Shown one piece after another: positions 1 to 8,684 of a stretch of DNA of 21,665 bases. The DNA comes from CAYHYG01 sp964360835 (lineage in GTDB: Bacteria; Patescibacteriota; Patescibacteriia; UBA1558; 2-01-FULL-52-15). The notes beneath the pieces are model-generated. The model was given only the letters and a program-made list of their open reading frames with translations, was not told where the DNA came from and did not search any database. Made by a program: the position numbers and the translations under genes. The stretch spans positions 1-21,665 of the forward strand of contig CAYHYG010000019.1 of the NCBI GenBank assembly GCA_964360835.1, given 5' to 3'. How positions within the stretch are numbered: position 1 is the first letter of the stretch; every line of letters begins with the position of its first letter.

Positions 1-776
1 TCAATCTGTAGCCAGCTAATCTTTATGGCTGAGATATTTTCCTCGCTTTTCTTTAATTCCTGAAACCAAGAGCTGAGTACAGACATAGCCTTAGATAAAT
101 TTCCGGCAAGTAATGTCAGACTACGCTCTGTCAACTGATTATAAGCTGATAGATTATCGGCTAGCAATTCTTTGGCTCGGCCAGGTCGTCCTAGAGATAC
201 GGTCTGAATAATCTGATGCAATCTCTGATCGATACTCTCCTGCTGTAACCATTCGGTCATCTCGGTGGTGCTCAATGGTAAAAATTTCAACAACTGACAG
301 CGAGAACGGATAGTCATGGGTAATGAAGTCAGCTGCTCGGCCAAGAGGAAAATATAACAATTGCTCGCGGGTTCCTCCAAAACTTTCAATAAACTGTTGG
401 CCGCCTCGATAGTCAAAAGCTCAGCCTGATCAACTACGAGCACTCGATATGCGCCATGCAGGGCTGAAATTTGTAAATGATCTATGCCTCTCCTGATGCT
501 GTCGATAGAAATCGAGCTACTTTCCACCTCGGAACTGATGTACAAAATTTCTTGGTAGTGGCTAGAACTGATTGCCCGACAGACATCGCAATTGTCCAAT
601 CCTCCCTGTGCACAGAAAAGCTCCTGTAATAAGCAACGAAGAACCTGCTTCTTTCCTACCCCATGGGGACCATAAAAAATATAAGACTGGGCCAGCTTAT
701 CTGCCTTGACAGCCTGGCGCAAAATGTCTATCTGACGACCGTGTCCACGGACTGGCCATGATTTCAGTGGCAACAT
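1..776 (-). CDS. holB: DNA polymerase III subunit delta' (partial, runs off the left edge)
   Basis: Subunit of the replicative clamp loader, which opens the beta sliding clamp on primed DNA in the cytoplasm. The visible 258 codons start at ATG 776-774 and remain open to the window edge, so the C-terminal part is missing. A Walker A motif (GPHGVGKK, residues 36-43), a zinc-type cysteine group (C55, C63, C66; the usual fourth cysteine is not in place), a LLKVLEEP stretch and a sensor-like SRC motif (TIRSRCQ) are all seen and are typical of delta'/DnaX AAA+ proteins. Intact Walker A residues are common in bacterial delta' outside the enterics, but a DnaX-like paralogue cannot be fully excluded. 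It is the last visible gene of a long minus-strand operon, 31 bp after the RNase H-like gene. No Shine-Dalgarno site is visible before the start. Confidence 0.9.
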   Translation of the reverse strand, partial: MLPLKSWPVRGHGRQIDILRQAVKADKLAQSYIFYGPHGVGKKQVLRCLLQELFCAQGGLDNCDVCRAISSSHYQEILYISSEVESSSISIDSIRRGIDHLQISALHGAYRVLVVDQAELLTIEAANSLLKVLEEPASNCYIFLLAEQLTSLPMTIRSRCQLLKFLPLSTTEMTEWLQQESIDQRLHQIIQTVSLGRPGRAKELLADNLSAYNQLTERSLTLLAGNLSKAMSVLSSWFQELKKSEENISAIKISWLQI

Positions 777-807
777 AGGCTAAGAATACCACGAGCACCG
801 CCTATTC

Positions 808-1215
808 TCAAGATTCCAACTGCTCATCAAGGGCTTGATTGACCAGACTGTCGGCTAGGGCATTCTCGGCTCTCGGTATATGATGCAAGTGTAGAGCAGT
901 AAATGCCTGGAGCACTGACTGCAACTCCGCCACGCGCTGACGTAGTCCTGCTTCCTTGACCTTATATTCACCTTGTATTTGCTTGACTACCAGCTCACTG
1001 TCAAGATAGACATCAAGCTGTTTGAGTTTATGCTTCTGAGCCAAAACCAGACCTTGAGCCAAAGCTTGGTATTCCGCCTGATTGTTGGTCGCGACACCGA
1101 TATACTGACTAAAGCGATCTAACTCTACTCCTCGAGAATCATACAAAATACCGCCAATGGCGGCGGGGCCTGGATTATTGCGTGAACCGCCGTCTGTAAA
1201 TAACTTAGCGTTCAT
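808..1215 (-). CDS. Ribonuclease H-like protein (RNase HI family)
   Basis: A 135-residue single-domain RNase H fold protein, expected to cut the RNA strand of RNA:DNA hybrids. The family signature is complete: TDGGSRNNPGP at residues 7-17 with catalytic D8, NNQAEY with E48, LDSELVV with D72, and NALADSLVNQ with D122. The length fits the short 'ribonuclease HI family protein' group (YpeP/RnhA-like), which lacks the basic protrusion of E. coli RNase HI, so the exact substrate is uncertain. The first 11 bases overlap the end of recJ, and the neighbouring genes act in replication and repair, which fits removal of primers or R-loops. It ends in TGA, which supports TGA being a stop in this genome. 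Confidence 0.9.
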   Translation of the reverse strand: MNAKLFTDGGSRNNPGPAAIGGILYDSRGVELDRFSQYIGVATNNQAEYQALAQGLVLAQKHKLKQLDVYLDSELVVKQIQGEYKVKEAGLRQRVAELQSVLQAFTALHLHHIPRAENALADSLVNQALDEQLES

Positions 1216-2920
1216 GAGTTTTGATAGAAATTATTTGTAATTGAATCTCCCGATTACCGTTCCACTGATTGACACTGATGGTATAGGCCACATCCACTTC
1301 ACTGCCAACTGTAGGGAGAGAAGCAGCTTGGCCAAAGGCAATAGCCGGAATTGTCTTGGTGCCTTGCCTTAGTGTCAATTTCAAATGTTTTGATTCCTTA
1401 CCTACCAAAACCGCTGAAATAACATCAACGGCATAGCTGGCAAAAATTGGCTCGGGATTATCCATGCCAAAAGGAGAGCATTTCTGTAGACTATCAACTA
1501 AGGTCCAATTGACCTCGGTAAAGGGTATGACGGCTTCAACTTCCAAGCGCTGAGTAACTTCTCGAGTGCCTAGTTTCTGCCGTGCCCAGTCTAGGATAAT
1601 TTGTTTGAAGGTATCAAATTGATCGCTGGCTAATCTGACACCGCAGGCCTGTGGATGCCCGCCAAATGATAATAAATGTTTTTCCGCTAGTCGTACCGGC
1701 TCCATAATATTAATTCCATCCACGCTACGAGCAGAACCGACAATCTTTTCTCCATCAAAACCAAATACAAAGCAGGGCTTGCCATACTCACGTACCAATT
1801 TGCCAGCCACCAGGCCAGTCAAACCTAAGGGCCAAGCCTCATTATAAAAGAATAATACTGGCTCATCGCCTACTGGTTGACGTAAGGCTTCGCTAGTCAT
1901 AGTGTCTGTCTGTTTCTGTCGCAAAACATTGGTTTCCTGCAAAGCTAGCGCCAGCTCCTTGGCTTTGTCGCTGTCTGTCTCTCGTAATAAATACAAAGCG
2001 GCATTGGCATGATCCACCCTACCGGCAGCATTGATACGAGGTGCTATCTGATAGCCAACGGTTTGCTCTGTGATACTCTCCGGGCTGATACTGGCTACTT
2101 CGAGTAAAGCCTTCAGACCCTCTCGCCTATTTTTTCTCATAACGTGTAGTCCAAATTTGGCATACAATCTAGTCTCGCCCAGCAAGCTCACCATGTCCGC
2201 AATTGAAGAAATAGCTACCAAATCAAGTAACCATTTCTCGTGAATTTCTTTGTCTTGTTCTGTCAGCTGACACAATGGATGGCGCAATAATCCCTGAGCC
2301 AGCTTAAAGGCCACACCACCGCCAGCTAATTCTTTGAACGGATAGGTCTCGCCAGGAACTTTGGGATGGATAATGGCGGCAGCAGCCGGCAATTCTGGCG
2401 GCACTTGATGATGATCGGTGACAATCACATGGAGACCAAGACTATTGGCTTGCTCAATTTCCTTGATATTACTAATGCCACAATCACAAGTGATAATGAG
2501 TTTGGTGCCTTGCTGCTGTAAATAGTCCACCGTTTTGGCATTAAGGCCATAGCCATCCTTTTCACGGTGAGGTAGAAAGCAATTAACCGTGGCTCCTAGT
2601 CTCTCCAGTGTCAGGATCAAAATGGTGCTCGCACACACACCGTCTGCATCATAGTCACCATGGATCGTGATAACTTGTTTTTGTTCAATAGTTTGATAGA
2701 TCAAATCACAGGCCTGTTTCATCTGCCGAAACTGGTAGGGATCGATGGAGTCACGATTGTACTCAGGTTGCAAAAATTGCTCAATTTCTTCGCTGGTGCG
2801 AACATTGCGGCGGTACAGCAAATTGAGCAGGTAATTATTTATCTCCGGAAATTCGTTGAGAAATTCCACCGGCGGTTCGGTGGCGACGCGCCACTCGATA
2901 CTAGACATCTTTTCTTTCAT
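1205..2920 (-). CDS. recJ: Single-stranded-DNA-specific exonuclease RecJ
   Basis: A 5'-3' exonuclease on single-stranded DNA, used in recombination and mismatch or base-excision repair. The 571 residues match the family's usual length. The DHH phosphoesterase motifs are clear: HGDYDADG at 87-94, TCDCG near 144-148, the DHH motif at 169-171, and GGGVAFKL near 200-207. The DHHA1 part has GSARSVDG near 395-402 and GGHPQA at 420-425. An OB-like C-terminal domain follows. The ATG overlaps the upstream stop codon by one base (TAATG), which implies translational coupling, and the 3' end overlaps the RNase H-like gene by 11 bp. A second ATG at codon 5 is a possible start, but the TAATG overlap favours the first. 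Confidence 0.95.
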   Translation of the reverse strand: MKEKMSSIEWRVATEPPVEFLNEFPEINNYLLNLLYRRNVRTSEEIEQFLQPEYNRDSIDPYQFRQMKQACDLIYQTIEQKQVITIHGDYDADGVCASTILILTLERLGATVNCFLPHREKDGYGLNAKTVDYLQQQGTKLIITCDCGISNIKEIEQANSLGLHVIVTDHHQVPPELPAAAAIIHPKVPGETYPFKELAGGGVAFKLAQGLLRHPLCQLTEQDKEIHEKWLLDLVAISSIADMVSLLGETRLYAKFGLHVMRKNRREGLKALLEVASISPESITEQTVGYQIAPRINAAGRVDHANAALYLLRETDSDKAKELALALQETNVLRQKQTDTMTSEALRQPVGDEPVLFFYNEAWPLGLTGLVAGKLVREYGKPCFVFGFDGEKIVGSARSVDGINIMEPVRLAEKHLLSFGGHPQACGVRLASDQFDTFKQIILDWARQKLGTREVTQRLEVEAVIPFTEVNWTLVDSLQKCSPFGMDNPEPIFASYAVDVISAVLVGKESKHLKLTLRQGTKTIPAIAFGQAASLPTVGSEVDVAYTISVNQWNGNREIQLQIISIKTHER

Positions 2921-3933
2921 TATTTTTTTGCACTGGAAACTTTACGCACCCGCACTTGTAGAGATTTTCTACTGACTGTCGGTCTGACTGGATCCGGCGC
3001 TGAAACATTTACTGGTGACTCTATCGGACGTGTACGCGTCTCAAGTCGTGGACGAACCCTGTTTCGACTCAGACGTAGACGTAAAATAATTAATATGAAC
3101 AATGCCAGCAGTAAACCTCCGACCATGACCCACCACATTGGTTCTCGTATGTTGAAGACGCTAGCAAAATTTTTGGTTGATCCATCTGTGGCGCTTTGGA
3201 GTTCCTTTTTGATGTCTTTCAATTCATCGGAGACAGCTTGCAGATCGGCTATCGCATCAGGAGAAGTGCTGTCTACCTGATCAGGAGCTGTGGTTGGCTG
3301 ATTGGCCTCAGGAACATCTTCTGGTTTCGTCGGTTCTGAGGGTGGGACTGGTTCCGGCGCTGGCTCCTTCTTGGTTTCCGGTTTGGAACGAGTGCGGTCG
3401 GTTGGAAAGGCGTCATCTTTGTCGTTCACTCCGTCGCCGTCGGTATCCGCTTTCTTGGGATCTGTACCCAGCGATGCCTCCTGCTGATCAGACAATCCGT
3501 CATTATCGTCATCGGTATCGTTCTGATCTGTAATTCCATCACCATCAGCGTCAAATTCAACTTTCTTGACGCTGGTGATAAGACTGTTGTTGCCCAAATT
3601 TGCGTCCTTGGGCAAGGTACCTGAAATCTCAGTATAAATACGAAAATCATTCTCCGGCACCACCAAAGTAGTGAAAACAGTATCCGGCTTACTGGGAACT
3701 ACTGAGACGGGCAAGCCACCTTCCAATAATTGATTGGTGTTTAAATAAATAGCTACCTGACCGGAGCCGTCTTCATCTCCAATATTATCTACATCCACAT
3801 AAACGGTGATGGTCTTGCCGACAATAAATTTGTTGGTAGAAAAACGAATAGCATCAGAACTCAATTGCAAATCGGAGGTTGCTAGAGCTTTAGGGGCGTA
3901 GCAAAAAAAACCAAGCAGGAATCCGATGACAAT
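2920..3933 (-). CDS. Secreted, membrane-anchored protein with Ig-like domain and thrombospondin type 3-like calcium repeats
   Basis: The product is not recognised as a named protein. Numbered from the TTG at 3870-3868, residues 1-105 look like an Ig-like CARDB-type domain. Residues 107-153 are aspartate-rich repeats of the form D-x-DGDG-x-x-D, as in thrombospondin type 3/EF-hand-like calcium-binding linkers. A proline/glutamate-rich spacer follows, then one membrane segment (about 246-266) and a short basic cytoplasmic tail. The open frame extends upstream of the TTG and encodes a good signal-peptide core ending in APKALA. The frame closes at TAA 3936-3934, just inside what looks like the start of that signal peptide (see the separate entry), so the true start is unclear: a rare ATT at 3933, or ATG 3954 interrupted by a stop. 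It sits within the metabolic/repair operon and shares one base with recJ. The domain calls are inferred by eye. Confidence 0.72.
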   Translation of the reverse strand: MVIGFLLGFFCYAPKALATSDLQLSSDAIRFSTNKFIVGKTITVYVDVDNIGDEDGSGQVAIYLNTNQLLEGGLPVSVVPSKPDTVFTTLVVPENDFRIYTEISGTLPKDANLGNNSLITSVKKVEFDADGDGITDQNDTDDDNDGLSDQQEASLGTDPKKADTDGDGVNDKDDAFPTDRTRSKPETKKEPAPEPVPPSEPTKPEDVPEANQPTTAPDQVDSTSPDAIADLQAVSDELKDIKKELQSATDGSTKNFASVFNIREPMWWVMVGGLLLALFILIILRLRLSRNRVRPRLETRTRPIESPVNVSAPDPVRPTVSRKSLQVRVRKVSSAKK

Positions 3934-3954
3934 TTATTGATTTATTTTTTGCAT
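3934..3954 (-). other. Probable original signal-peptide start interrupted by an in-frame TAA
   Basis: In the same frame as the Ig/calcium-repeat protein, ATG at 3954-3952 encodes MQKINQ, then TAA at 3936-3934, then IVIGFLLGFFCYAPKALA. Without the stop this is a textbook signal peptide: basic start, hydrophobic core and an A-x-A-like cleavage site. The ATG also overlaps the end of the upstream ligase gene by 13 bases, the same style of coupling seen elsewhere in this operon. One base change (for example CAA or AAA to TAA) or a base error would explain it. Confidence 0.6.
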
Positions 3955-5945
3955 ATAAGACGTAGGTCAACTATCACTGCTCCCTGAGCGTAGAGAATAA
4001 ACGGATTAATATCAAGTTCCATAATAACTGGTTTACGAGCCATCAAGTCGGCGACAGCCAGAATTGAGCGGATGAAGGCCGCTTGATCCAAACGCCGAAT
4101 AGCAGTATAGCAGCGTAAACCTGACAAAGCAGTCTCAATATATTTACTGGTCAAGGGCGCAAAACCGGCCGCCAAGTCATTGATAATTTCTACCTGATTA
4201 CCACCTAGACCAAAGGTGATAATGGTACCAAACGATGGGTCGCGTCGAGCTCCGATAAACAGCTCCAATCCGGGGCGTGCCATTGGTTGTACAAAAATAC
4301 CATCAAAACTCTCTGCAGCAACTAGCTGTTGCAACGTCACCCAGGCCTGCTGAGCTAATATCAGATCCGGGACTTGAAGTTTGACACCGCCTCCAGCGGC
4401 TTTGTGTACAATCTCTGAGGAAATTATCTTCATAGCCACTGGAAACTGTTTGATTGAACGTAATTCCGATGATCGCCGTAAAAATTTACCCGACAGCACA
4501 GGCAAGCCAATCCTGGCAATTAATTTTTCCATTTTGTCCGGAGTCAAGGTAACTAACGGGGTAGCCTCCTCCTTGTTGACTCGAGGTAATAGCATTAACG
4601 GTCCAGAAGCCAGGCGCACAGCCGCCAAATGACGGATGGCCTCGTCAGGATAGGTAAAGACAGCATAGCCTGCACCACGTAAACGCTCAGCGCTGGACAT
4701 CATATGCAATCCGCCTAGATAGACCACTACTAAATTCTGACGATACTTTGGTTTGTCTAGCAACCAATCTGTCAGTTCCTTGATTGGCGTCATAGTCTGC
4801 GGTGTAACTATCAGAACGGTGACTGCCTTGGTCTGACTCATGATCTCGATGCTGCGGGTAAAACGTTTCAAATCGGCATCGCCTAGGAGATCCAAAGGAT
4901 TTGTTAGCTGGATGGCTGATGACAATTTCTGACCCAAATTCCGCAGCATAGCCGGAGTGAATCTGGCTAGCGCTAATGACTGTTGCTCTACCGTATCGGC
5001 GGCAATAATACCAGGACCGCCAGCGTTAGTAATAATATTAATGGCCTCAGTGTTCAGCGATCGTGGTCCATAGCGCAGACTTTCGGCAGAGGTAAACAAC
5101 TGTCTGACACCAGAGACACGGACAACACCACTCTGACGGCAAGCAGCCGTGATCAATCTATCTGGCTGACTCAAGCTACCGGTATGCGACAAGGCAGCGG
5201 CTGAGCCACTAGTCGTCGAGCCACCTTTGAGTAAAACTACAGAAACCCGATGACGCAGCTGATAGCACAAACGGAAAAATTCATCAGGCCGACCCAGCGC
5301 CTCACTATAAACGGCGATAACTTTGACTTTTGTATCCAGAGAGATGAAACGGATAATGTCTATCTCATCGACATCCATTCGATTACCTATAGACATCATA
5401 TAGCGCAGTGAAACGCCTTGCTCTCTGGCCATATCCAGCAAAGCCACAGCCATAGCGCCTGATTGGGAAATCAAGGCTACGTCGGCTCTAGGATCAAAAG
5501 TCTGTGTCGGCGCGAAGGTAGCATTCAAACCTAGATCGGCATTGATGAACCCCAGACAATTAGGACCTAATAGCCGAATTTTATATTTTTTGATTATCTG
5601 TGTTAGTGAATTTTCCAGCTTCTGACCTTTGGGACCAATCTCTCGAAAGCCAGAAGACAAAATGACGTAATTTTTCACACCACGTTCGGCTAATTCAGTT
5701 ACCACAGTAGGTACAATTGCGGCTGGCACCATAATCAATGCCAAGTCAGGTGTGGCTGGCAATTGGTCTACGCCTTTCATCAAGCGTACTCCAGCAACTT
5801 TGCCGCCATGAGGATTGATACCATAGACTCGACCGCGGTACCCTTTGACTACATTCTCAAATAAGTCGTGCCCCAACTTGCCGCGCGTGCGTGAAACACC
5901 GACAACAACCAGAGACTGGGGCGCAAAGAAATTTTGCAAGCTCAT
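3942..5945 (-). CDS. ADP-forming acetate/acyl-CoA ligase, fused alpha and beta subunits
   Basis: Expected reaction: acyl-CoA + ADP + phosphate giving acid + CoA + ATP, a substrate-level energy step in fermenting microbes. At 667 residues it carries both parts in one chain. There is an N-terminal CoA-binding Rossmann domain (VVVGVSRTRGKLG, residues 13-25), succinyl-CoA-synthetase-like domains with LLGPNCLGF (125-133) and SQSGAMAVAL, the phosphohistidine site SHTGSL (H254), then from about residue 450 an ATP-grasp domain. The latter shows IVHKAAGGGVKL, a GLGGN loop and ELDINPF near the C terminus. In many relatives the HK motif reads HKsDxGGV, and the acidic residue is not seen here. Substrate preference (acetate, branched or aryl acids) cannot be told. 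The gene lies 3 bp after the PfkB kinase. Confidence 0.88.
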   Translation of the reverse strand: MSLQNFFAPQSLVVVGVSRTRGKLGHDLFENVVKGYRGRVYGINPHGGKVAGVRLMKGVDQLPATPDLALIMVPAAIVPTVVTELAERGVKNYVILSSGFREIGPKGQKLENSLTQIIKKYKIRLLGPNCLGFINADLGLNATFAPTQTFDPRADVALISQSGAMAVALLDMAREQGVSLRYMMSIGNRMDVDEIDIIRFISLDTKVKVIAVYSEALGRPDEFFRLCYQLRHRVSVVLLKGGSTTSGSAAALSHTGSLSQPDRLITAACRQSGVVRVSGVRQLFTSAESLRYGPRSLNTEAINIITNAGGPGIIAADTVEQQSLALARFTPAMLRNLGQKLSSAIQLTNPLDLLGDADLKRFTRSIEIMSQTKAVTVLIVTPQTMTPIKELTDWLLDKPKYRQNLVVVYLGGLHMMSSAERLRGAGYAVFTYPDEAIRHLAAVRLASGPLMLLPRVNKEEATPLVTLTPDKMEKLIARIGLPVLSGKFLRRSSELRSIKQFPVAMKIISSEIVHKAAGGGVKLQVPDLILAQQAWVTLQQLVAAESFDGIFVQPMARPGLELFIGARRDPSFGTIITFGLGGNQVEIINDLAAGFAPLTSKYIETALSGLRCYTAIRRLDQAAFIRSILAVADLMARKPVIMELDINPFILYAQGAVIVDLRLICKK

Positions 5946-5948
5946 GAT

Positions 5949-6947
5949 CTAGACGTTTAGACGTTTAATATCCCGCTCTGTCAACAAGCCTTTCTGAGCT
6001 CCGACTTCTGTCAGTACTGAGGTGGCGTTATGCACTGCCAAAGCCAACGAACGGTTGAGATTTCCTTGAAAACGAATCAAACCAGAGACAAAACCAGAAC
6101 CGAAGGCGTCTCCAGCACCAGTGGTACTGATAATTTTGGTGGCTGGTGAGGATTTATATATTATCTTTTTACCGTCATAGACATAGGCACCTTTGTCGCC
6201 GTTGGTGATAACTGTCAGATTTTGTCCGAACTCGTGCAGCAATCTAATGGCTCCCTTTGGCTGGAGTGACTTCACCTGATGACCACGACTGTGCAAGACT
6301 TCTAATGCCTCGTCCAAATTGAGCTGTAAACCTTCCATCAAAGGTAAATATTTCTTGACTTTAGTCCAATTATCTATAATTTCCTTGGGATTGGGGTTCC
6401 AATACATTTTCAAACTCTTGCGCGCCACGGCCTGCATCAAAGCGGCAAAATTTGGAGTCCAACGAGTCGTTCGGAAAGCTGTGACATAGAGCCACGGCGT
6501 GGCTAGTTTCTGCATCATGGCCGTAGTCAGGCTGAGCTGATCGCTCGCGCCTGAGTGATGAAAAAGCACATGATCCTGCCACTTCCGTCCACCAACCACG
6601 AAGGCAAAAGCAGTCTGCTCTGCTGATTGTCTTTGCACTGCAGCCGTCTGAACCTGAGCTGCTTGCATATTCTTGATAATTTCTTGACCAAAGGCGTCAC
6701 TGCCGATCGAGCTAATCAGACTTGGACGTAGACCCATTCGAGAGAACGTCATAGCGCTATTGGCACCGCCACCACCCAGACAGAAGTGCACGTCATCGCT
6801 AGTGATCTTGGCGCCGTACTCGAAAGCCAATAGTCGCTTTTTGGTGACATCGCTACCATTCCGGATTAGGCTGGCTTCATCAGTATAAAAGAAGATGTCG
6901 ACTGTAGCATTACCGATAGAGGTAATAATTGATTTTTTCTTGAGCAT
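5949..6947 (-). CDS. PfkB-family carbohydrate or nucleoside kinase
   Basis: A ribokinase-fold kinase that transfers phosphate from ATP to a sugar or nucleoside hydroxyl. The 332-residue chain shows the N-terminal start IGNATVDIFF (11-20), the first PfkB signature region GGGGANSAM (58-66), and the second signature TTGAGDAFGSGF (275-286) with catalytic base D280. The substrate is not predictable: ribokinase-, fructokinase- and adenosine-kinase-like members share these motifs. The gene begins 2 bp after the stop codon of the upstream membrane-protein gene and ends 3 bp before the acyl-CoA ligase, so the three are almost certainly co-transcribed. No Shine-Dalgarno site is visible, which fits translation by coupling. 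Confidence 0.9.
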   Translation of the reverse strand: MLKKKSIITSIGNATVDIFFYTDEASLIRNGSDVTKKRLLAFEYGAKITSDDVHFCLGGGGANSAMTFSRMGLRPSLISSIGSDAFGQEIIKNMQAAQVQTAAVQRQSAEQTAFAFVVGGRKWQDHVLFHHSGASDQLSLTTAMMQKLATPWLYVTAFRTTRWTPNFAALMQAVARKSLKMYWNPNPKEIIDNWTKVKKYLPLMEGLQLNLDEALEVLHSRGHQVKSLQPKGAIRLLHEFGQNLTVITNGDKGAYVYDGKKIIYKSSPATKIISTTGAGDAFGSGFVSGLIRFQGNLNRSLALAVHNATSVLTEVGAQKGLLTERDIKRLNV

Positions 6948-6948
6948 A

Positions 6949-8550
6949 TTATTCTTTATAAATGTCTTCTCTCTGTTCTTTGACTATTTTCGCCAGATTC
7001 TCCAGTAGTCCAACTACTAGCTTAACCGGCGCTTCTAGAACAAAGTCAAAAATGAAAATAAAAATATTGATCCGACTAATATTGGACGACAGCATCTGAC
7101 CGATCTTGATGATTGGTAAAGAAAAAAACTTGATCAGAAAACCTATGACGCCCTCACGTCGTCGCAATATACTGAACTCTTTGGCTTGCTGCCGGATACG
7201 TGAGGCAAAAAAGCTAACGACTGTGACAAAGAAGATAAACAAACCGCCGCTGACAAAATTAAAGTCCAGCTGATGTAACCAGCTAATGATAAAACCAAAG
7301 ACAACTGCATAAACGGCAATATAAAATATATAAGAGATAGCTGTCAGGAAGCTATTGCGCTTGGTCTGACCACGCAACTGGATCAGGGTGTGGGTCTCAG
7401 GTTTGTTGTAAACAAAGCCCATCAAGCCATCTACGATAGCTGTCAAATCATTTTTGCCGGGGATCCCCACAGTCAAGGCTACGATGAACATCAAAGTTGG
7501 AGGTACGATAATATTTAATCCCAGTGCCACCCAATTAACGCGATGCTCTATCAAAATATCAAATGGGTACTCCAGTAGAAAAGCCAAGAGCATCTTGGTG
7601 ACAAAAATATAAAATATAGCTCGGAATGAAGCGCGATTAATCTTGGTCCGAATCTTTTGATTCATGACCTTGATTGATTTCAGCGCTAAGGCCTGAAATT
7701 GCTCCGGTTCACTGAGCAGCTCGGTCAGACTGACCTCTGTGTTGAAAACAATGTTCTTTAACAGCTTGAACTCCGCTAACTCTTTTTTGAGCGCTGACTT
7801 AATTTTTTCTCGGTGCGGGTAGCGTATATGCTGCTCAATGCCGTGATAAATGCTGGGCAGTTTGTCAGCTACAAATTCTACTAGACGTTTATCGGTAACT
7901 TTGGTCCAGTCCGGAAAATATAGATTAAACAGGTGATAACTAATGATGGAAGTATCAGAAACAACCATATCTTTGTGAATTACTATATATAGTTGAATAT
8001 TCTTCTCGCGTTCGGACAAAGCTTGTCCACGGATCTTGACCCTGTCTTTGACGTGGAGAAAGCAGGCCTCAATCAAAGCATCGTTCTCGTGCTCTGAGAC
8101 AAGCTTCATATCCAACTCGCAAGCCATGATTCCGATCAGCCAATTGATGTATTGCTTACGTTTTGGGTAATCCTTGAGCTTGGAATTTAATAAGAAAAAT
8201 AGATACTGATACTTCTCTATGATAACTTCCAGATCAGAAATAACCACCTCTGGAATAGTGTTGTTTGGCAAATATTTACCCCGAATCAGATCCTCAACCA
8301 AACCTCGTGCCATAGACGGGTTGAGACTATTGACCATCAATTTTGCCCGTAGGCTTCTCTGTAAAGCAAAACGGCGAAGCAGATAGTCTTCGCGGTAATC
8401 TATAGTATTGCGTATCTTCTCGTAGAGCGTAGCTAAACGACTAGCTATCTCGTCGACTTCGATTTTCTGAACATTAGGATCAGTTACCTGAGTACGGCGG
8501 ATGGCCTCTAGTTTTTGATATAAATCTTTGACGCCTGTAGAAAGTTCCAT
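6949..8550 (-). CDS. Unknown multi-pass membrane protein with large helical cytoplasmic N-terminus
   Basis: I do not recognise this 533-residue protein. The first about 295 residues are mostly charged and helical with no motif I can name. The C-terminal part holds membrane segments near 303-330, 346-368, 405-427 and 435-453, and two further hydrophobic or amphipathic stretches (about 473-490 and 495-520). It ends in a short charged tail. It is the first gene of the seven-gene operon that continues through the kinase, the ligase, RecJ and delta'. An extended -10 box lies only 6 bases before its ATG, which predicts a leaderless message. The function is unknown; the context (energy metabolism and repair) does not decide it. 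Confidence 0.8.
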   Translation of the reverse strand: MELSTGVKDLYQKLEAIRRTQVTDPNVQKIEVDEIASRLATLYEKIRNTIDYREDYLLRRFALQRSLRAKLMVNSLNPSMARGLVEDLIRGKYLPNNTIPEVVISDLEVIIEKYQYLFFLLNSKLKDYPKRKQYINWLIGIMACELDMKLVSEHENDALIEACFLHVKDRVKIRGQALSEREKNIQLYIVIHKDMVVSDTSIISYHLFNLYFPDWTKVTDKRLVEFVADKLPSIYHGIEQHIRYPHREKIKSALKKELAEFKLLKNIVFNTEVSLTELLSEPEQFQALALKSIKVMNQKIRTKINRASFRAIFYIFVTKMLLAFLLEYPFDILIEHRVNWVALGLNIIVPPTLMFIVALTVGIPGKNDLTAIVDGLMGFVYNKPETHTLIQLRGQTKRNSFLTAISYIFYIAVYAVVFGFIISWLHQLDFNFVSGGLFIFFVTVVSFFASRIRQQAKEFSILRRREGVIGFLIKFFSLPIIKIGQMLSSNISRINIFIFIFDFVLEAPVKLVVGLLENLAKIVKEQREDIYKE

Positions 8551-8556
8551 GGCAAT

Positions 8557-8565
8557 ATTATACCA
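8557..8565 (-). promoter_or_regulatory. Extended -10 promoter of the seven-gene operon (leaderless)
   Basis: On the minus strand TGG-TATAAT occupies 8565-8557, a perfect -10 with the extended TGn element. The ATG of the 533-residue gene is at 8550, leaving 6 bases, so transcription should start at or next to the start codon. No good -35 hexamer is seen 16-18 bases upstream, which is usual for extended -10 promoters. Confidence 0.65.
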
Positions 8566-8581
8566 TTATTATCAGTAACAG

Positions 8582-8669
8582 GTAATACGTAATTCGTAAA
8601 TCGTAATTTGGGAAAAGCCGAACACAACCTGACATTGTTCCATTACGAATTACGTCTTACGTATTACGG
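8582..8669. repeat. Inverted repeat built from CGTAAT-like units
   Basis: The left arm (8582-8611) and right arm (8640-8669) are imperfect reverse complements of about 30 bases, separated by a 28-base non-repetitive loop. Each arm contains three to four copies of a CGTAAT/CGTAAG unit (for example GTAATACGTAATTCGTAA on the left). It fills most of the 134-bp gap between the GerMN-type gene and the start of the long operon. It may be a miniature mobile element or a dispersed intergenic repeat; a terminator for the GerMN gene is unlikely because that gene reads away from it. Confidence 0.6.
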
Positions 8670-8684
8670 TTTATCAATAACAAC

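Noticed and set aside
154..360. Minus-strand frame of 68 codons
   Set aside because: It overlaps the delta' subunit in another phase and has no recognisable product; the true frame has Walker A, cysteine and SRC motifs.
2660..3280. Plus-strand 206-codon frame
   Set aside because: It lies antisense across recJ and the calcium-repeat gene, both with clear protein signatures; no ribosome site and no domain pattern.
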